From NCBI GenBank assembly GCA_003508835.1, contig PUFA01000116.1, forward strand, positions 620,001-684,000: a DNA stretch of 64,000 nt. The letters are read 5' to 3'. This document shows positions 49,534 to 60,315 of the stretch, piece after piece (position 1 is the first letter of the stretch; each line of letters begins with the position of its first letter). Source of the DNA: Eonycteris spelaea (taxonomy: Eukaryota; Chordata; Mammalia; Chiroptera; Pteropodidae). The notes under the pieces were generated by a model. That model saw nothing but the letters and a program-made list of their open reading frames with translations. It was not told the origin of the DNA and did no database searches. Position numbers and translations under genes: made by a program.

Positions 49534-49631
49534 GTATTTTTGCCCTGACTTTTTAGTTTACGAACGTGGCTTTCCCTCTTTGGCTCTTGCAGACATTCAA
49601 TCTTAGCACCGTGGTGGTTTTTCTCTTCCAG

Positions 49632-49757
49632 AGCTTGGCGGGAAGGATGTCGAAGACCTGTTCACTGCGGTGCTCAGCCCTGCGACCGCTCAGCCCCCAG
49701 CGTTGCCGCAGCCTGCCCCAGCCCCCGCCCCGCAGCCGTTGCCCCTACACAGCCAGG
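49632..49757 (+). CDS. KMT2C: KMT2C window exon 22: Pro/Gln-rich
   Basis: Encodes ELGGKDVEDLFTAVLSPATA then a Pro/Gln/Ala-rich tail ending LPLHSQ. The ELGGKDVEDLFTAVLSPA part is unchanged from human. Donor gtgggt is followed within about 10 bases by alternating CG/TG sequence. Confidence 0.94.
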
Positions 49758-49762
49758 GTGGG

Positions 49763-49847
49763 TGCCACGCGTGCGTGCGCGCATGTGCTCGTGTTGTGTG
49801 TGTGTGTGTGTGTGCGCGCGCGCGCACGCGTGCGTGTGCGCGTGTGC
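49763..49847. repeat. Alternating purine-pyrimidine tract (CG/TG)
   Basis: After a short ACGCGTGCGTGCGCGCATGT stretch come a (TG)n run and a (CG)n run with CACGCGTGCGTGTGCGCGTG. Such sequence can adopt Z-DNA (established for CG/TG repeats). It starts only a few bases after an exon's donor. Confidence 0.9.
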
Positions 49848-52800
49848 CCTGAGGCAGGGCTGGCCTGGTCCCTCAGTAACGACACATGCAGACTGACAGG
49901 AGGAAGCCCTCTTTCGCGATGACAGAAAACATTAATCCGAACTGATCTCGGTCACCGTCCTGCCTCCGTGAGGCTTCGGGAAACCTGTGGTCCGCTTTGT
50001 CCCCAGACGCGCTGCTGGCCCTGCCGGCCGTGGGGAGAGCGTTGCAGAGCCACCCACGCTCCACGTGGTCCTGCCCACACCTGTGCTTGGGAACCGTTGT
50101 AGCCTGCCCGCCTCCTCACTCACGGTCTCCCCGGCGGTTAGCAGGCCCCCACCCCCACCCTTCCGTTCGTAGCACGCGGGTCAAGTGTGAGCACCTGTTG
50201 GGTGGTTACGGTCTCTTAGACCGCAGGCTCCTGCAGGCCAGGCCTCCCTGACCCATCGCTGTGTGCCCTGCCCCAGAGTCCGTGCTCAGTACGTACTTCC
50301 GGCGCAGGTCAGCGACCTCTCTGCCACCGTCGACCACAACATTTCTGACTTTGTGGAAATGTGCCTGTGTCGTTTGATCGGTTTCTGCCTCAGAACCAGC
50401 TGCTACATAAATAAATAGGCTTCCAGCCTTAATTTTTCCGTCCTCCGGAGCGCTGGATCCTGTTGGCCTAGAGCCGGAGCGTGCCGGTGTGGACGGGCAC
50501 GGGGGTGGTGGGTCTCTCAGAAAGGGTTCTGGCGTCGGTGACAGCCGGTTTTGGCAGCTCGAGCAGAGGCTCATTTCTCTCTGTCCTGCTGCTGCTCCTT
50601 CGAGATCGCGTGCTGGACTGAGCAGCTGACGCGTTTACAAAACCTTAGGCTTTCTGCGTCAGAGCGGAAATGCGCGAATAATTCAGCAGTGCCCTTACTA
50701 CCGACGTCGTGCGTACGTGGAAAGCCCCGTAACGCACGTCATTAAAAAGTGGTGTCCATCGGTCGGTTGGCGGCTCCGGACGCGCGTGTCCCCCTGTGTC
50801 CCCCTGTGTCCGCGGGGCGGACGTGCGGTCTCCGTGGGTGGAGGCGCTCGCGTGAGTGCTGCTGCCGTCCCTGCCCCCAGGCCTTCTCGTCGTTCAGGAC
50901 TCTTCAGCCTGTCGCGTCTCGGCGTGTGGAAAGGATCTGCCTCTCTGTTTTCTGAAACCGAAAGTGTGCATTTCAGAAACCGGATCAGTGAGGGAGGCGG
51001 GCCTTTGTCAGAGGTTTGGCAGCCATTATTTAAATGATTTCCCTGCGCAGCCTGGTTGCGTAACTCGAGTCACTGAGGTTTCGACATTCGTATTTGAGGA
51101 AATCGTTTCAGGATAAGTCACGGGGCACGTGCAGGGTGACTTGGGCGTTTCAGGACGACAGCGTCACCGTCCTGCAGAGCTGGGCGTCGGCAGCGGTCAG
51201 GACGGGAAGACGGCACAGTGGCCTCTTTCCTCCGGCGTATTGTGCGCCGTCGAAGGCTGCGTGCGGGCGGAACGGCCCGGCGCGTTCCGTGGGCCACGCG
51301 GCTCTGGCGTGAACGTTGGAAACGAACCTGAGACAGGATGATTTGTGCAGCTGAATTCATTGCAGTTGAGACCGAGGTGAAAGTTGGTCCGTGTACACGG
51401 ATCTGCGGGGCTTTACCGAGAGGGGAGGGACGAAGGGTGACGACGATGGTGTCAGTGTGGGCCCCCGAACAGGCGTGGAGGGGACCAGAGGCGTGGGCAC
51501 GGAGCCCCGGCTGGGCCGGGAGCCAGCGCCCGGAGCAAGTGCGTCGTGCTGGGAACGGGAGGCGGAAAAAGGGCGGAGGGGAGGACTGCGCAGAGCGGGT
51601 GTGGGGCCCGCCCCACAGGACTCGGCTCCAGGCCCTTTTCAGTTGGTTGGAAATGGGACGTGGCCAGTGTTTGACCCTAGGCCGTCCACAGCCGTTCAGG
51701 GCTTGGGCCAGAGTTGAGGAACTCTCTGGGTGCTGACTCCCATCCAGGTTGCGGAAGGTGACACCTCTTAAGAGGACTCAGAAACTCTGTAGAGTTGCAG
51801 ACTCTTGAACTTGTTAAAATTAAATGTAATGAGTTATGTGTTTACCGCGTCCTCCCTCGATTTATGTTTAGGTGTGCACTGAAACTGCCTTTCCCCCTTT
51901 TAAGGGTGAGCCAAAAGCGGAAAGGTGCGGGCAGCAGATGGGACACGAATGGGGGGGCGGGATCTTTGACACCGGTTGTCCAGTGGGTCAGGTGCCTGAA
52001 AGATGTCTCATCGGACAGGAAGGTCGTTGGTCACCTGGAGCAGAGTAACTGCAGCAGGGTGGCGAGGGAGGCGGCAGGGTGTGGCGTGTCGACAGAAATC
52101 TAGACAGAGAGCAGGGGGGCGGGAATGTCCAGAAGACTGAGACAGAACAACTCGAAATCCCTGTCGGTGAAGATTAGATAACTTTTCGATTCTTACTGCG
52201 ATTCACATCTTGAGAAAGGTTCCTTCTATAAACGAATGTGACCAGGCGGGGTAGGTACGGTGGACTCCTAACTTCTGGAGGCTCACTGGGCGTAAACAGA
52301 GCTCCACAAAGGGACTCACTCGGGGTCGTTGTGAGGGTCAGCGACGTGACGCACGCGGAGCCTCTGGCCTGGCACTTGCTTGGGTGGAGGGCGGCGCCGG
52401 CGCGGGCTGCTGGGGCGGCGTGTCGTGCTGGCGGCCCCTGGTGTTGACAGATGGCCACAGGACGGGCCACATTCTCACTCCAGTAAAGACACTTTTGTTT
52501 ATCCTCATCACAGGAAAGACATTTGATACTTCTCAATAAAATCTCATACTCCTTAATGGAACCTACTTTCGCCGAAGTTGAAAAGAAAGTTAGCATTCTA
52601 CTTCGAATAAAATCGAATAAAATCTCACTCCTATTGCTTGGCATGAACTCGAGCGTTGTCCTGAGACACTTTGTCATTGCAGAACCCTGTCCAGTGGGCC
52701 CAGCTTTGCCCTTGAGTAGGATAAGCCCTGACCTCGACGTCCTTGAGACAAAACCCTGAGAACCTGCTGTTGCTCAATTCTCACATGGCAGCTGGTGCAC

Positions 52801-53554
52801 TGAGCTTCAGAGGCATGACAGTCGGAGGGTTGTAATGCGTGTAAAACCTTGTGTGGGCAACACTATTCTGGTTGGTTTTTCTTACGTTGGTGCAGCGGTC
52901 ACCGGCTCAGGGGTTCTCTGTCATTAGCCCGAGTGCACAGCACCGGCCAGTTCAGTCACTATTTGCCGTGTGTAACTGGTGACGTGGACCTTGGCACATT
53001 GTGTCTGTAGAGCGTGTCTCTGAATTGGGAGGGGTGTTTGAAGTCCATGAAAAACAGGTGCGGTTTTGTGGTTTGCTTTTTGGCTGCAAGTGGGTCAGAT
53101 GAGGACGGCAGAACACAGTGAGGGTCGGAGCTACGTGCTGGAGGCGAGTGACGGAGCCACACGCGGCTTGATTGTGGTGCACTGGAGTCCATCAAGAAAG
53201 GCAACAAGTATTTGAAGCTTGTGAATAAGCTGGAGGGAGCTGAAATGCTTTTGGGAGCTGAAACTCCGAGTAATGAGGTTTATGTCGAAAACAGAAGCAT
53301 ATATTTTTAACAGCAACGATGTAATTGATAATGGTAGATGAAATATCGCTTGTTGTTCCAAACTATTTTTGAGAACATGCCAATTCAAGAATCATGGATG
53401 GTGTTTTGTGTTAACAGAAACAAGAGTAAAATAGAAGAACGTCTGCTTGTAAATTTTGAATAAAGATGGGAAAGAGTATTTGTTAAAACTTACTAGCGTT
53501 TGCTGAGGTGGATTTTTTTTCTTGAGCTAATACAAACTGAGTAATCGCTTTGTA

Positions 53555-53705
53555 TCAGGCACTAGGCTGAGACCTATATGTACATGATGTCGGCCACGTT
53601 GCAGAATACCTTCCTTTTACAGAAATAGTAATTTCTGCTTCTAACAAGAAGCGGAATTAAGATGCAAGCCCAGGGCTGTCAGCCTCCCACTCACATGCTG
53701 TCTCC
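53555..53705 (-). repeat. MIR SINE, antisense
   Basis: 'gtatcaggcactaggctgag', 'ccttccttttacagaaatag' and 'gcaagcccagggctgtcag' match the reverse complement of MIR in order. Confidence 0.6.
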
Positions 53706-53912
53706 AGTGTACCGTGGCAAAGTAAACAGGATTATAGGGACTGCATTTCAAAATTTTATAAGCAGTCACTCTTTAAGCAATATTTTACAACATAATATTG
53801 AAAAAATACCCAGCTTTTAAATAGTGTTACAAATTGTTATTTAGAGCTATTCTTGGTGCTTTTCCGCTTATGAGTAATGTGCAAAACCGGATTGTTCTTT
53901 TCTTCTTTTAAG

Positions 53913-54045
53913 ATGTCTTTTCACGAATGCCACTCATGAATGGCCTCATTGGACCTGGCCCTCACCTCCCACATACCCCTTTGCCTCCTGGAAGTGGACT
54001 GGGGACCTTCTCTGCCATGACCCAGTCCCCGTACACTGACGCCAG
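53913..54045 (+). CDS. KMT2C: KMT2C window exon 23
   Basis: Encodes DVFSRMPLMNGLIGPGPHLP, HTPLPPGSGLGTFSAM and TQSPYTDAR. Closely matches human and mouse KMT2C. A Pro/Gly-rich lead-in to the HMG-box exons. Donor gtatat. Confidence 0.95.
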
Positions 54046-54274
54046 GTATATAAAAACCTCCACTTTCTGTGGAAGCTCAAGGAATTTTCGCCATGTAAAT
54101 GCCCGTCTGTTATTGGGCACATTATCAGTGCACATTACATTTATCGTGGTCTTTGCTTGAAAATCTTCAGCCTTTTTAGCCATTCCGTGATAAGGGGTTT
54201 TAGTGACATTGTGCTTGACCATAGTGTTGAAGTTGTTTTATGTTTGTGCAGTAAAGTTGTTCATTCTTTGCCAG

Positions 54275-54489
54275 GGACAAAAACCCAGCATTCACGCCCA
54301 TGGCTGGTGACCCTCACGGCTCCTGGGTGCCGACCGCCGCCCCTGCGGAGGGGGAGAGTGACACTCTGTCCAGCGCGCAGAGGAGTACGCTCAAGTGGGA
54401 GAAGGAGGAGGCGCTGGGGGAGATGGCAACGGTGGCCCCCGTACTGTACACGAACATCAACTTCCCCGGCCTGAAGGCCGAGTTCCCCG
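54275..54489 (+). CDS. KMT2C: KMT2C window exon 24: start of HMG box
   Basis: Opens RDKNPAFTPMAGDPHGSW with a variable stretch, then the invariant QRSTLKWEKEEALGEMATVA and PVLYTNINFPGLKAEFP. The latter starts the HMG-box-like domain of KMT2C, a probable DNA-contacting module (family knowledge). Frame is intact despite high GC. Donor gtgagt. Confidence 0.95.
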
Positions 54490-56041
54490 GTGAGTGCCGG
54501 GCCTATGTGGCCACCTGTCCCGCGTGGTGACGCCTTCTGGTTTTCTGTCTTACTGTGGTGGGGGCTGTGTGCCGGGGGTCTCCCCCACATTCCGGAAGCA
54601 CCCGCATTTCCTGAGTGCTGGCCTGTGTCCCTGCGTGTTTCTCAGAAGTCCGTTTCAGTGAACACCGAGTGCGTTTCCGGCTCCCAGCAGCCTCTCTGAG
54701 CACGTGGGGTTAGCATGGGTCACGTGTGCAACGGCACGGACCGTTCCTAGAACTGAATCTCATTGTTGAATCAGTTGTATTCAGTTGGGCTGAACCATGC
54801 AGTTCTAAGTATTGTTCCCAGTCAAACATCTCAGCATCATCTTCCCTGCCCCTGCTCTCTCGCCTGCTTGGGGCGGGGCAGGGAGCAAAGCAGATGATGC
54901 AAATGGCACCCATCTTGAAAATTCTGATTAAGCAGAAGATGAACCATCTGGATTAATGAAATGTCACTTGTAGAACATTTGTGAGCAGATGCCAGCTTAT
55001 TACCCTGAGATTGTGTCGCGAGACAGATCGGGATGGAGGGCTGTTGAAACTGGCTGGCGGGGGCTCCCGGCTGTCAGCACGTAGCTCTCATAGGTGCCTA
55101 GAGGGGGCCCCGGGAGTAGGCTCTCGGGGTGACCTTTGCCTTGTAGGCGCCCTTTGGTTCGGCCTCCCTGTGGTACCTCACCTAGGAGAGACCGGCAGCC
55201 AGCCATGGGGCGGGGACGGGGGTGTCTGTCAGAGCAGTGTGCCCACGTGATCCACGCACCCCCCACACACACACCCCCGCACCCCACCACCCCGCTTCCA
55301 TTCACTGCATGTGGATGGGCGTATCCAGTGATGTCAAGTCACTTCATGTCCCTATGAATCGTCCTCAGAACAGAGCTGTGGCTTATTCAGAAGTAATTTT
55401 CTTTAATTTAATTTACACTGTGTGGTTCTAGAACCTGAGGAAACATCACATTGGGGCTGTTGCTCTGTCAACTGATTTCCATTTTCAGTGGCTTTTGTGA
55501 AGTTTTTTTTTTTAATATGGACTAAACCATTTCTACATTTATCACCAACTGAGATCTCACCAGACTTCATTTTGTATATTGTCCTGCACTGTGAATTTCA
55601 TGGAAGTGGCTTGAAATCATTACTTTTCCATGTCTTTATTGTGCACAGTGCTGGTGAGATGCTTATTTGTAATAATGCTTGCTTTCGGTCAAAATGATAG
55701 AGTTCTTTTGAGTAAGATATTTTACAAAACTTTGAGTTTCGACTCTGGTAGCATCTCACAGGTTTGAGGAGATGTGTTATATTTGGCTTAAATTTATCTT
55801 GGCTGCTTCAGTCCCTTTGATTTAAAAACTTACTAACTCTACAAGTGAGATGGTTAATAAGGCAACACTTTATTCAGAAAATATTTGGCCTATTGTGTGC
55901 TAAGAACTTTGTAGTATACAGAGAACTTAATATAGGGCTACTCATTTATGAAAATCTGAACAAGTTTCACTAGCAGTTCATCAACCTTTTTATTGTGTCG
56001 TTACTGTGTGTAAATGTGTATAATGTATTGTTTTGTTGCAG
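54490..56041. other. Intron 24
   Basis: GC-rich start, AT-rich end; no gene or repeat recognised. Acceptor gttgcag. Confidence 0.7.
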
Positions 56042-56115
56042 ACTGGACAACTAGAGTGAAGCAGATTGCTAAATTGTGGAGAAAAGCAAGCTCACAGGAG
56101 AGAGCACCCTATGTG
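56042..56115 (+). CDS. KMT2C: KMT2C window exon 25: HMG box core
   Basis: Encodes DWTTRVKQIAKLWRKASSQE then RAPYV, the core of the HMG-box, identical to human. The LWRK and RAPYV motifs are typical HMG-box positions. Ends on a whole codon; donor gtactt. Confidence 0.97.
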
Positions 56116-57162
56116 GTACTTTTAACAATCTCTTATGTATTATATCTGTAAAACAATACTTGAGCCTTACTTTTATTGTCTTAGGTTAATAAAAGAATTG
56201 TTCATTGCAGAAAATGTTAATACTTGTACAATTAATTAACAACGTTGATTTTATAGTGATTTTCTAACTCATCATGGCTTAATATAAAGTGTGATGTTTT
56301 CATAAGCTAGTTACCAGAACCAGGATGTCGAAGATTGAAATCAGTTTAATTTTAGGAGCACATTTAATTCATTTCACTTCAAAAATTGTTTAATCTCTTC
56401 CAGAGAGTTCTAAATTTTGAGCCTGCATTACTGTGCCTTTGTTTCTTCCATGATACGCTCTTTTTGTATTAAGTGCAGTGTAGAATCTTCACGTACCTTG
56501 AAAGAGACATATCTTGACACCTTTAAGGAGATTTGGAAGCATGCGCTTTGCTGGGAATTAATTAGGGTATTTTATGAGATTCACAGTTGAGATGCTGAAT
56601 TGTTGTTTGCCAAAGGGCCAAATTAAGATTGACGAGTGGATTCGCATTCCCGTTTCCATTTTCAGGCATATTAAAACGACATTATTGTTTTGAAAAACAT
56701 GAGCATTTAGTTTCCAGCTTGCTCTTCGATGCATGTATTGTTGGTGGTAATGACTGTTTGGATAGAGCGAACGTTTTTTTAATGTGTTGCTAATGCTTTG
56801 TTTTCTTTTGCTTTGGTGTGTAAGGATGGGATTGAGACGATTTTCTTTAATGTTAACCTTCAGATTCCAGACTTCAGATTTGGAGGGTCAATTTGATTTT
56901 TTCCTTTACTCTCAACTGAGAGACGTGAATTTTCCCATTTTCGAAGGGTCTTTGAAGAAAGCCGGGACTGAGCGTGCTAGCTAGTGCGCCGCTGGCCCCA
57001 CTGCAACGGGGCCGGTGTGCTGTGGGGCGAGGGGCTGGACAGGGCGACAGCCCAGCTACGTAACCTGACCTCTTGCTTTCCGATGACAAAGTTCCTGTGG
57101 TGTTATTTCTGCCAACATGTCAACATGCACTGGGAGGTAACCTTCCTTTCCTTCTCACGAAG
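56116..57162. other. Intron 25
   Basis: AT-rich intron; nothing recognised. The acceptor is the uncommon aag, preceded by the pyrimidine tract ttccttctc. Confidence 0.7.
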
Positions 57163-57345
57163 CAAAAAGCCCGGGACAACAGAGCCGCCCTGCGCATCAG
57201 CAAAGTGCAGGTGTCCAGCGACGCCGCCAAGAGGCAGCAGCAGCAGGACGGGGGTGAGCCGGGGGCGCGCACGGACACCGACCTCTTCAGAGACCCGCTG
57301 AAGCAGCGGGAGTCGGAGCACGAGCAGGAGTGGAAGTTCAGGCAG
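57163..57345 (+). CDS. KMT2C: KMT2C window exon 26: end of HMG box, Gln run; GC donor
   Basis: Sixty-one codons starting QKARDNRAALRISKVQVSSD, then AAKRQQQQD and ending PLKQRESEHEQEWKFRQ. It completes the HMG-box and enters the charged coiled-coil segment. The frame is intact. The donor reads cag|gcacgt, so the next intron is GC-AG unless T was misread as C. The codon junction to the next exon is exact. Confidence 0.94.
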
Positions 57346-57697
57346 GCACGTGTGGCCTTTGCTTTCAGTGACTGGCGCATCTCAGGCGCAGTTTTGCTTA
57401 CTGAGAAGAGAATTTTGTCATTATTTCAGAATGTAGTTCTTACGAACTTCGATTAAAGATAGTCTTTCCTTTGTCAGTGAAACATTTCTGAGTCTATTCG
57501 GAAAGTTTCTTGAACCGCTGTAAGCCGCGTGCCATTTGAGGCGTAGGGCAGCTGCACGGGCGGGCTCGGGCAGGCCGGCCTGCTCTGCAGGGCTGAGGCC
57601 CGCGTGGGGTGGCAGGGAAGCCCTTCGTTTGCTGTCCCCTCCCGTGACATACACGGCCTTCCCTAACCACGGGGTTGTTTCTTTCCATTTTCAACAG
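57346..57697. other. Intron 26 (GC-AG)
   Basis: A 352-base intron with donor gc and acceptor caacag; nothing else recognised. Confidence 0.75.
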
Positions 57698-59496
57698 CAA
57701 ATGCGCCAGAAGAGCAAGCAGCAGGCGAAGATCGAGGCCACGCAGAAGCTGGAGCAGGTGAAGAGCGAGCAGCAGCAGCAGCAGCAGCAGCAGCAGGCGG
57801 CGCTGCTGGCCCAGCCGGGCCCCGAGGCGTGCGGCCGGGCGCAGAGCCCCGCGACTCCGCAGCCCGGCGCTGGGAGTCTGTCCCCAGCGCAGCCGCTCCA
57901 TAAAGACCTGTTCGCCAAGCAGCTCCCCGGCGCCCCGGCCTCGGCGGACGACGTGTTCGTGAAACCGCAGGCGCCGCCGCCGCCCCCGCGGCCCGGATCG
58001 GCCCCTCGGACAGTCTGGCGCCGCCCCGCAGCTCTTCCCTCCAGCCGCGTCCCCCTCCCGGCCTCCGTCGCCCATGGACCCGTACGCAAAAATGGTCGGC
58101 ACCCCACGGCCGCCTCCTGTGGGCCCCAGTGTCCCCCGAAGAACCACCGCGCTGGTGGAGCCCGGGCGCCTCTGCCACCAGCGCCCCGGGCCACCGCGGC
58201 TGGCGAGGCTGCGGCGAGCAGGCCGCCCCCCGCCAGGGACGCCACCCCGCCTCGCCCGCGAGCAGCGACCCTACGCCAAGCCCCCCGACACGCCCCGGCC
58301 CCTGACGGCCGAGCAGCTTCCCAAGGCCCTGGGCCCGGCGCGGGCCCCCGCGCCCCCAGAACCGCCAGCCAGAGGGGGCAGCGACCCCTTCGCGAAGCCC
58401 ACGCCTCGGGCCGACGCGTTTCCAAGACAGCGGGGCGCCGACGCGTACGCGCGCCCGCTGGCCGCGCCCGCACCCCCGACGCGGCCCCTGCACCCTTCAG
58501 AGCTCCGCCCCCCAGGATCCCTACGCAGCGCTGTCACAGGCCCCCAGGCGACTGCCCGCTGACCCCTACGAGAGGCCCGTCCTGACCCCAAGACCTGTGG
58601 ACAGCTTTGCTCACAGCCAGTCCAGTGACCCATACAGCCAGCCCCCACTGACCCCGCGCCCCGCGGCCAGCGAGCTTTTCGCCGCCCTGCCCGGGCGTTC
58701 CCGCAGCCCGGGCCCGGAGCAAGGCTGCCCGCTCAGGACCACTATGCCCAGCCCCAGGAGCCCCACGGCCCATGGGCGACGCGTTCTCCCAGCCCGCGGG
58801 CCCATCTCGCTCCAACCCAGACCCTTACTCCCACCCTCCGGGAACTCCCCGGCCGCCCACGGCCGACCCATACAGCCAGCAGCCTCCAACGCCGCGGCCG
58901 TCGGCCCAGGCCGACTTGTTCGCCCAGTCGGCAGCCCACCAGAGGCTTTCGGACCCGTACGCGCACCCTCCAGGAACACCGCGACCCGGGCTTCCTGTCC
59001 CGTATTCTCAGCCACCAGCAGCGCCAAGGCCGAGGACCTCGGAGGGGTTCACGCGGTCGTCTGGGACGAGGCCTGTCCTCATGCCGAGTCAGGACCCTTT
59101 CCTGCAAACAGCGCAAAATCGAGGAGCAGCCTTACCTGGCCCTTTGGTGAGGCCACCTGATGCGTGTTCCCAAACACCTAGGCCCCCTGGACCCAGCCTT
59201 TCAGACACCTTCAGCTGCGTTTCCCCATCTGCTGCTCGTGATCCCTACGATCAGACTCCGATGACGCCAAGATCTCAGCCTGACGCTTTTGGAATGAGTC
59301 AAGTCGCCCACGACGCTGAGCAGCCGCGGCTGGGTCAGAGGGGGACCTCAGCGCTCCTTCTAACTCTCCAGTAAGCTCTCAAGGCCAGCAGTTCTCCAGT
59401 GTCCCCCAGCTCCCTGGACCTGGGCCAGCTCCAGGGGTCACTGATACACAGAACACTGTAAATATGTCTCAAGCAGATGCAGAGAAATTGAGACAG
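57698..59496 (+). CDS. KMT2C: KMT2C window exon 27: poly-Gln and DPY/TPRP repeat region, ten frame breaks
   Basis: Opens QMRQKSKQQAKIEATQKLEQ, then nine CAG Gln codons (57770-57796). It continues with DDVFVKPQ, MDPYAKMVGTPRPPP, DPYSQPPLTPRP, DPYSHPPGTPRP and PYDQTPMTPRS, the Pro/Tyr repeats typical of KMT2C. It ends DTQNTVNMSQADAEKLRQ before donor gtaaac. Conserved peptide moves between frames ten times between about 57985 and 59333, each a net minus one. Adding ten bases to 1,799 gives 603 whole codons, matching both flanking phases. Outside the break points the peptide aligns well with human and mouse. The exon is very GC-rich. Confidence 0.93.
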
Positions 59497-60022
59497 GTAA
59501 ACACGGCGTATGTCTTCAGGCGATGTGAGTGAATTGTTTGAGGAAGCAGTTCATTTCATCGAGCTGAGTAACTTCTACACAGATGTTAACGTTTATCATC
59601 ATACTCTGTAGAATTTGTCATGCTGCCAAAAAAAAAAATGAAACTGGTAGAATTAACACCCATTCAGTTGAATTTATTCTCTAATTTCAATATTTATGAA
59701 TTCATAGAGGAATTCTTAAACATGAAAGCTTTCAGTTTTGTGATAGTTGTCTGGCAAGGCACAGGACCCAAACCATCCAGTTCTATTTTATAACCTGTGG
59801 GGTCATTAACTAACGCTTGTTTGACCAAAAGTTAGAGCAGTAAGGTAACTTAAACGTTGCCGCAGTCCCACGCTGGGAGCAGTAAGGTAACTTGAACGTT
59901 GCCGCAGTCCCACGCTGGGAGTAGTAAGGTAACTTGAACGTTGCCGTAGTCCCACGCTGGGAGCCTTAGGACTGAAAGAGCCGTTGGCTCAGATTCCCGT
60001 GACTTTGTTCTGTTCCACTCAG
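59497..60022. other. Intron 27, with 42-bp triplication
   Basis: AT-rich, then three tandem 42-bp units at 59839-59964, ending about 58 bases before exon 28. Confidence 0.8.
59839..59964. repeat. Three tandem 42-bp repeats
   Basis: Three units starting AGTAAGGTAACTT and ending CACGCTGGGAG, with only a few single-base differences between copies. The near-identity indicates a recent duplication. Each unit contains aaggtaact, which resembles a splice donor. Confidence 0.97.
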
Positions 60023-60315
60023 AGGCAGAAGTTGCGTGAGATCATCCTGCAGCAGCAGCAGCAGAAGAAGATGGCGTGCCGGCAGGAGAAGGGGCCTCAG
60101 GACCCGGTGGCCGTGCCCCACACAGGCCCCCTGCCGCGCTGGCAGCCCGAGGCCGCGGGCCAGGCCTTCACCAGGCCTCCACCCCCCTACCCTGGGAGCG
60201 TCCGGTCGCCCGCCATCCCTCCCCTGGCACCTCGATACACCGTTTTCCCAAAAGACCCACGTGGCCCCTACCCCGCTGACGTCACTGGCATGGGGGTGAG
60301 ACCGCACGGATTCAG
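60023..60315 (+). CDS. KMT2C: KMT2C window exon 28: Gln-rich coiled-coil start
   Basis: Opens RQKLREIILQQQQQKKMACR, then RWQPEAAGQAFTRPPPPYPG, RYTVFPKDPRGPYPADV and GMGVRPHGFR. Conserved with human; the frame is intact even though it is GC-rich. Acceptor cactcag, donor gtaacg. Confidence 0.95.

Larger units (their letters stand above)
49758..53912. other. Intron 22, unusually CpG-rich in its first half
   Basis: Contains an alternating CG/TG tract near the donor, a probable L2 3' end at about 50190-50310 ('gcaggctcctgcaggccagg', 'gtgctcagtacgtactt'), a long CpG-rich stretch to about 51730 and an antisense MIR at 53555-53705. The 167-codon minus-strand frame at 52174-52677 is not recognisable and is not called. 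Confidence 0.55.

Noticed and set aside
52174..52677. A 167-codon minus-strand open frame in intron 22
   Set aside because: No recognised protein, no start context or neighbouring exon, and it passes through compositionally different DNA.
57494..58493. Long minus-strand frames opposite exon 27 (217-276 codons)
   Set aside because: They are shadows of the GC-rich KMT2C coding strand, which is independently supported by conserved peptides.
60288..60302. A strong donor-like GGGGTGAGAC inside exon 28
   Set aside because: The conserved peptide continues through it to the gtaacg donor, so it is at most cryptic.
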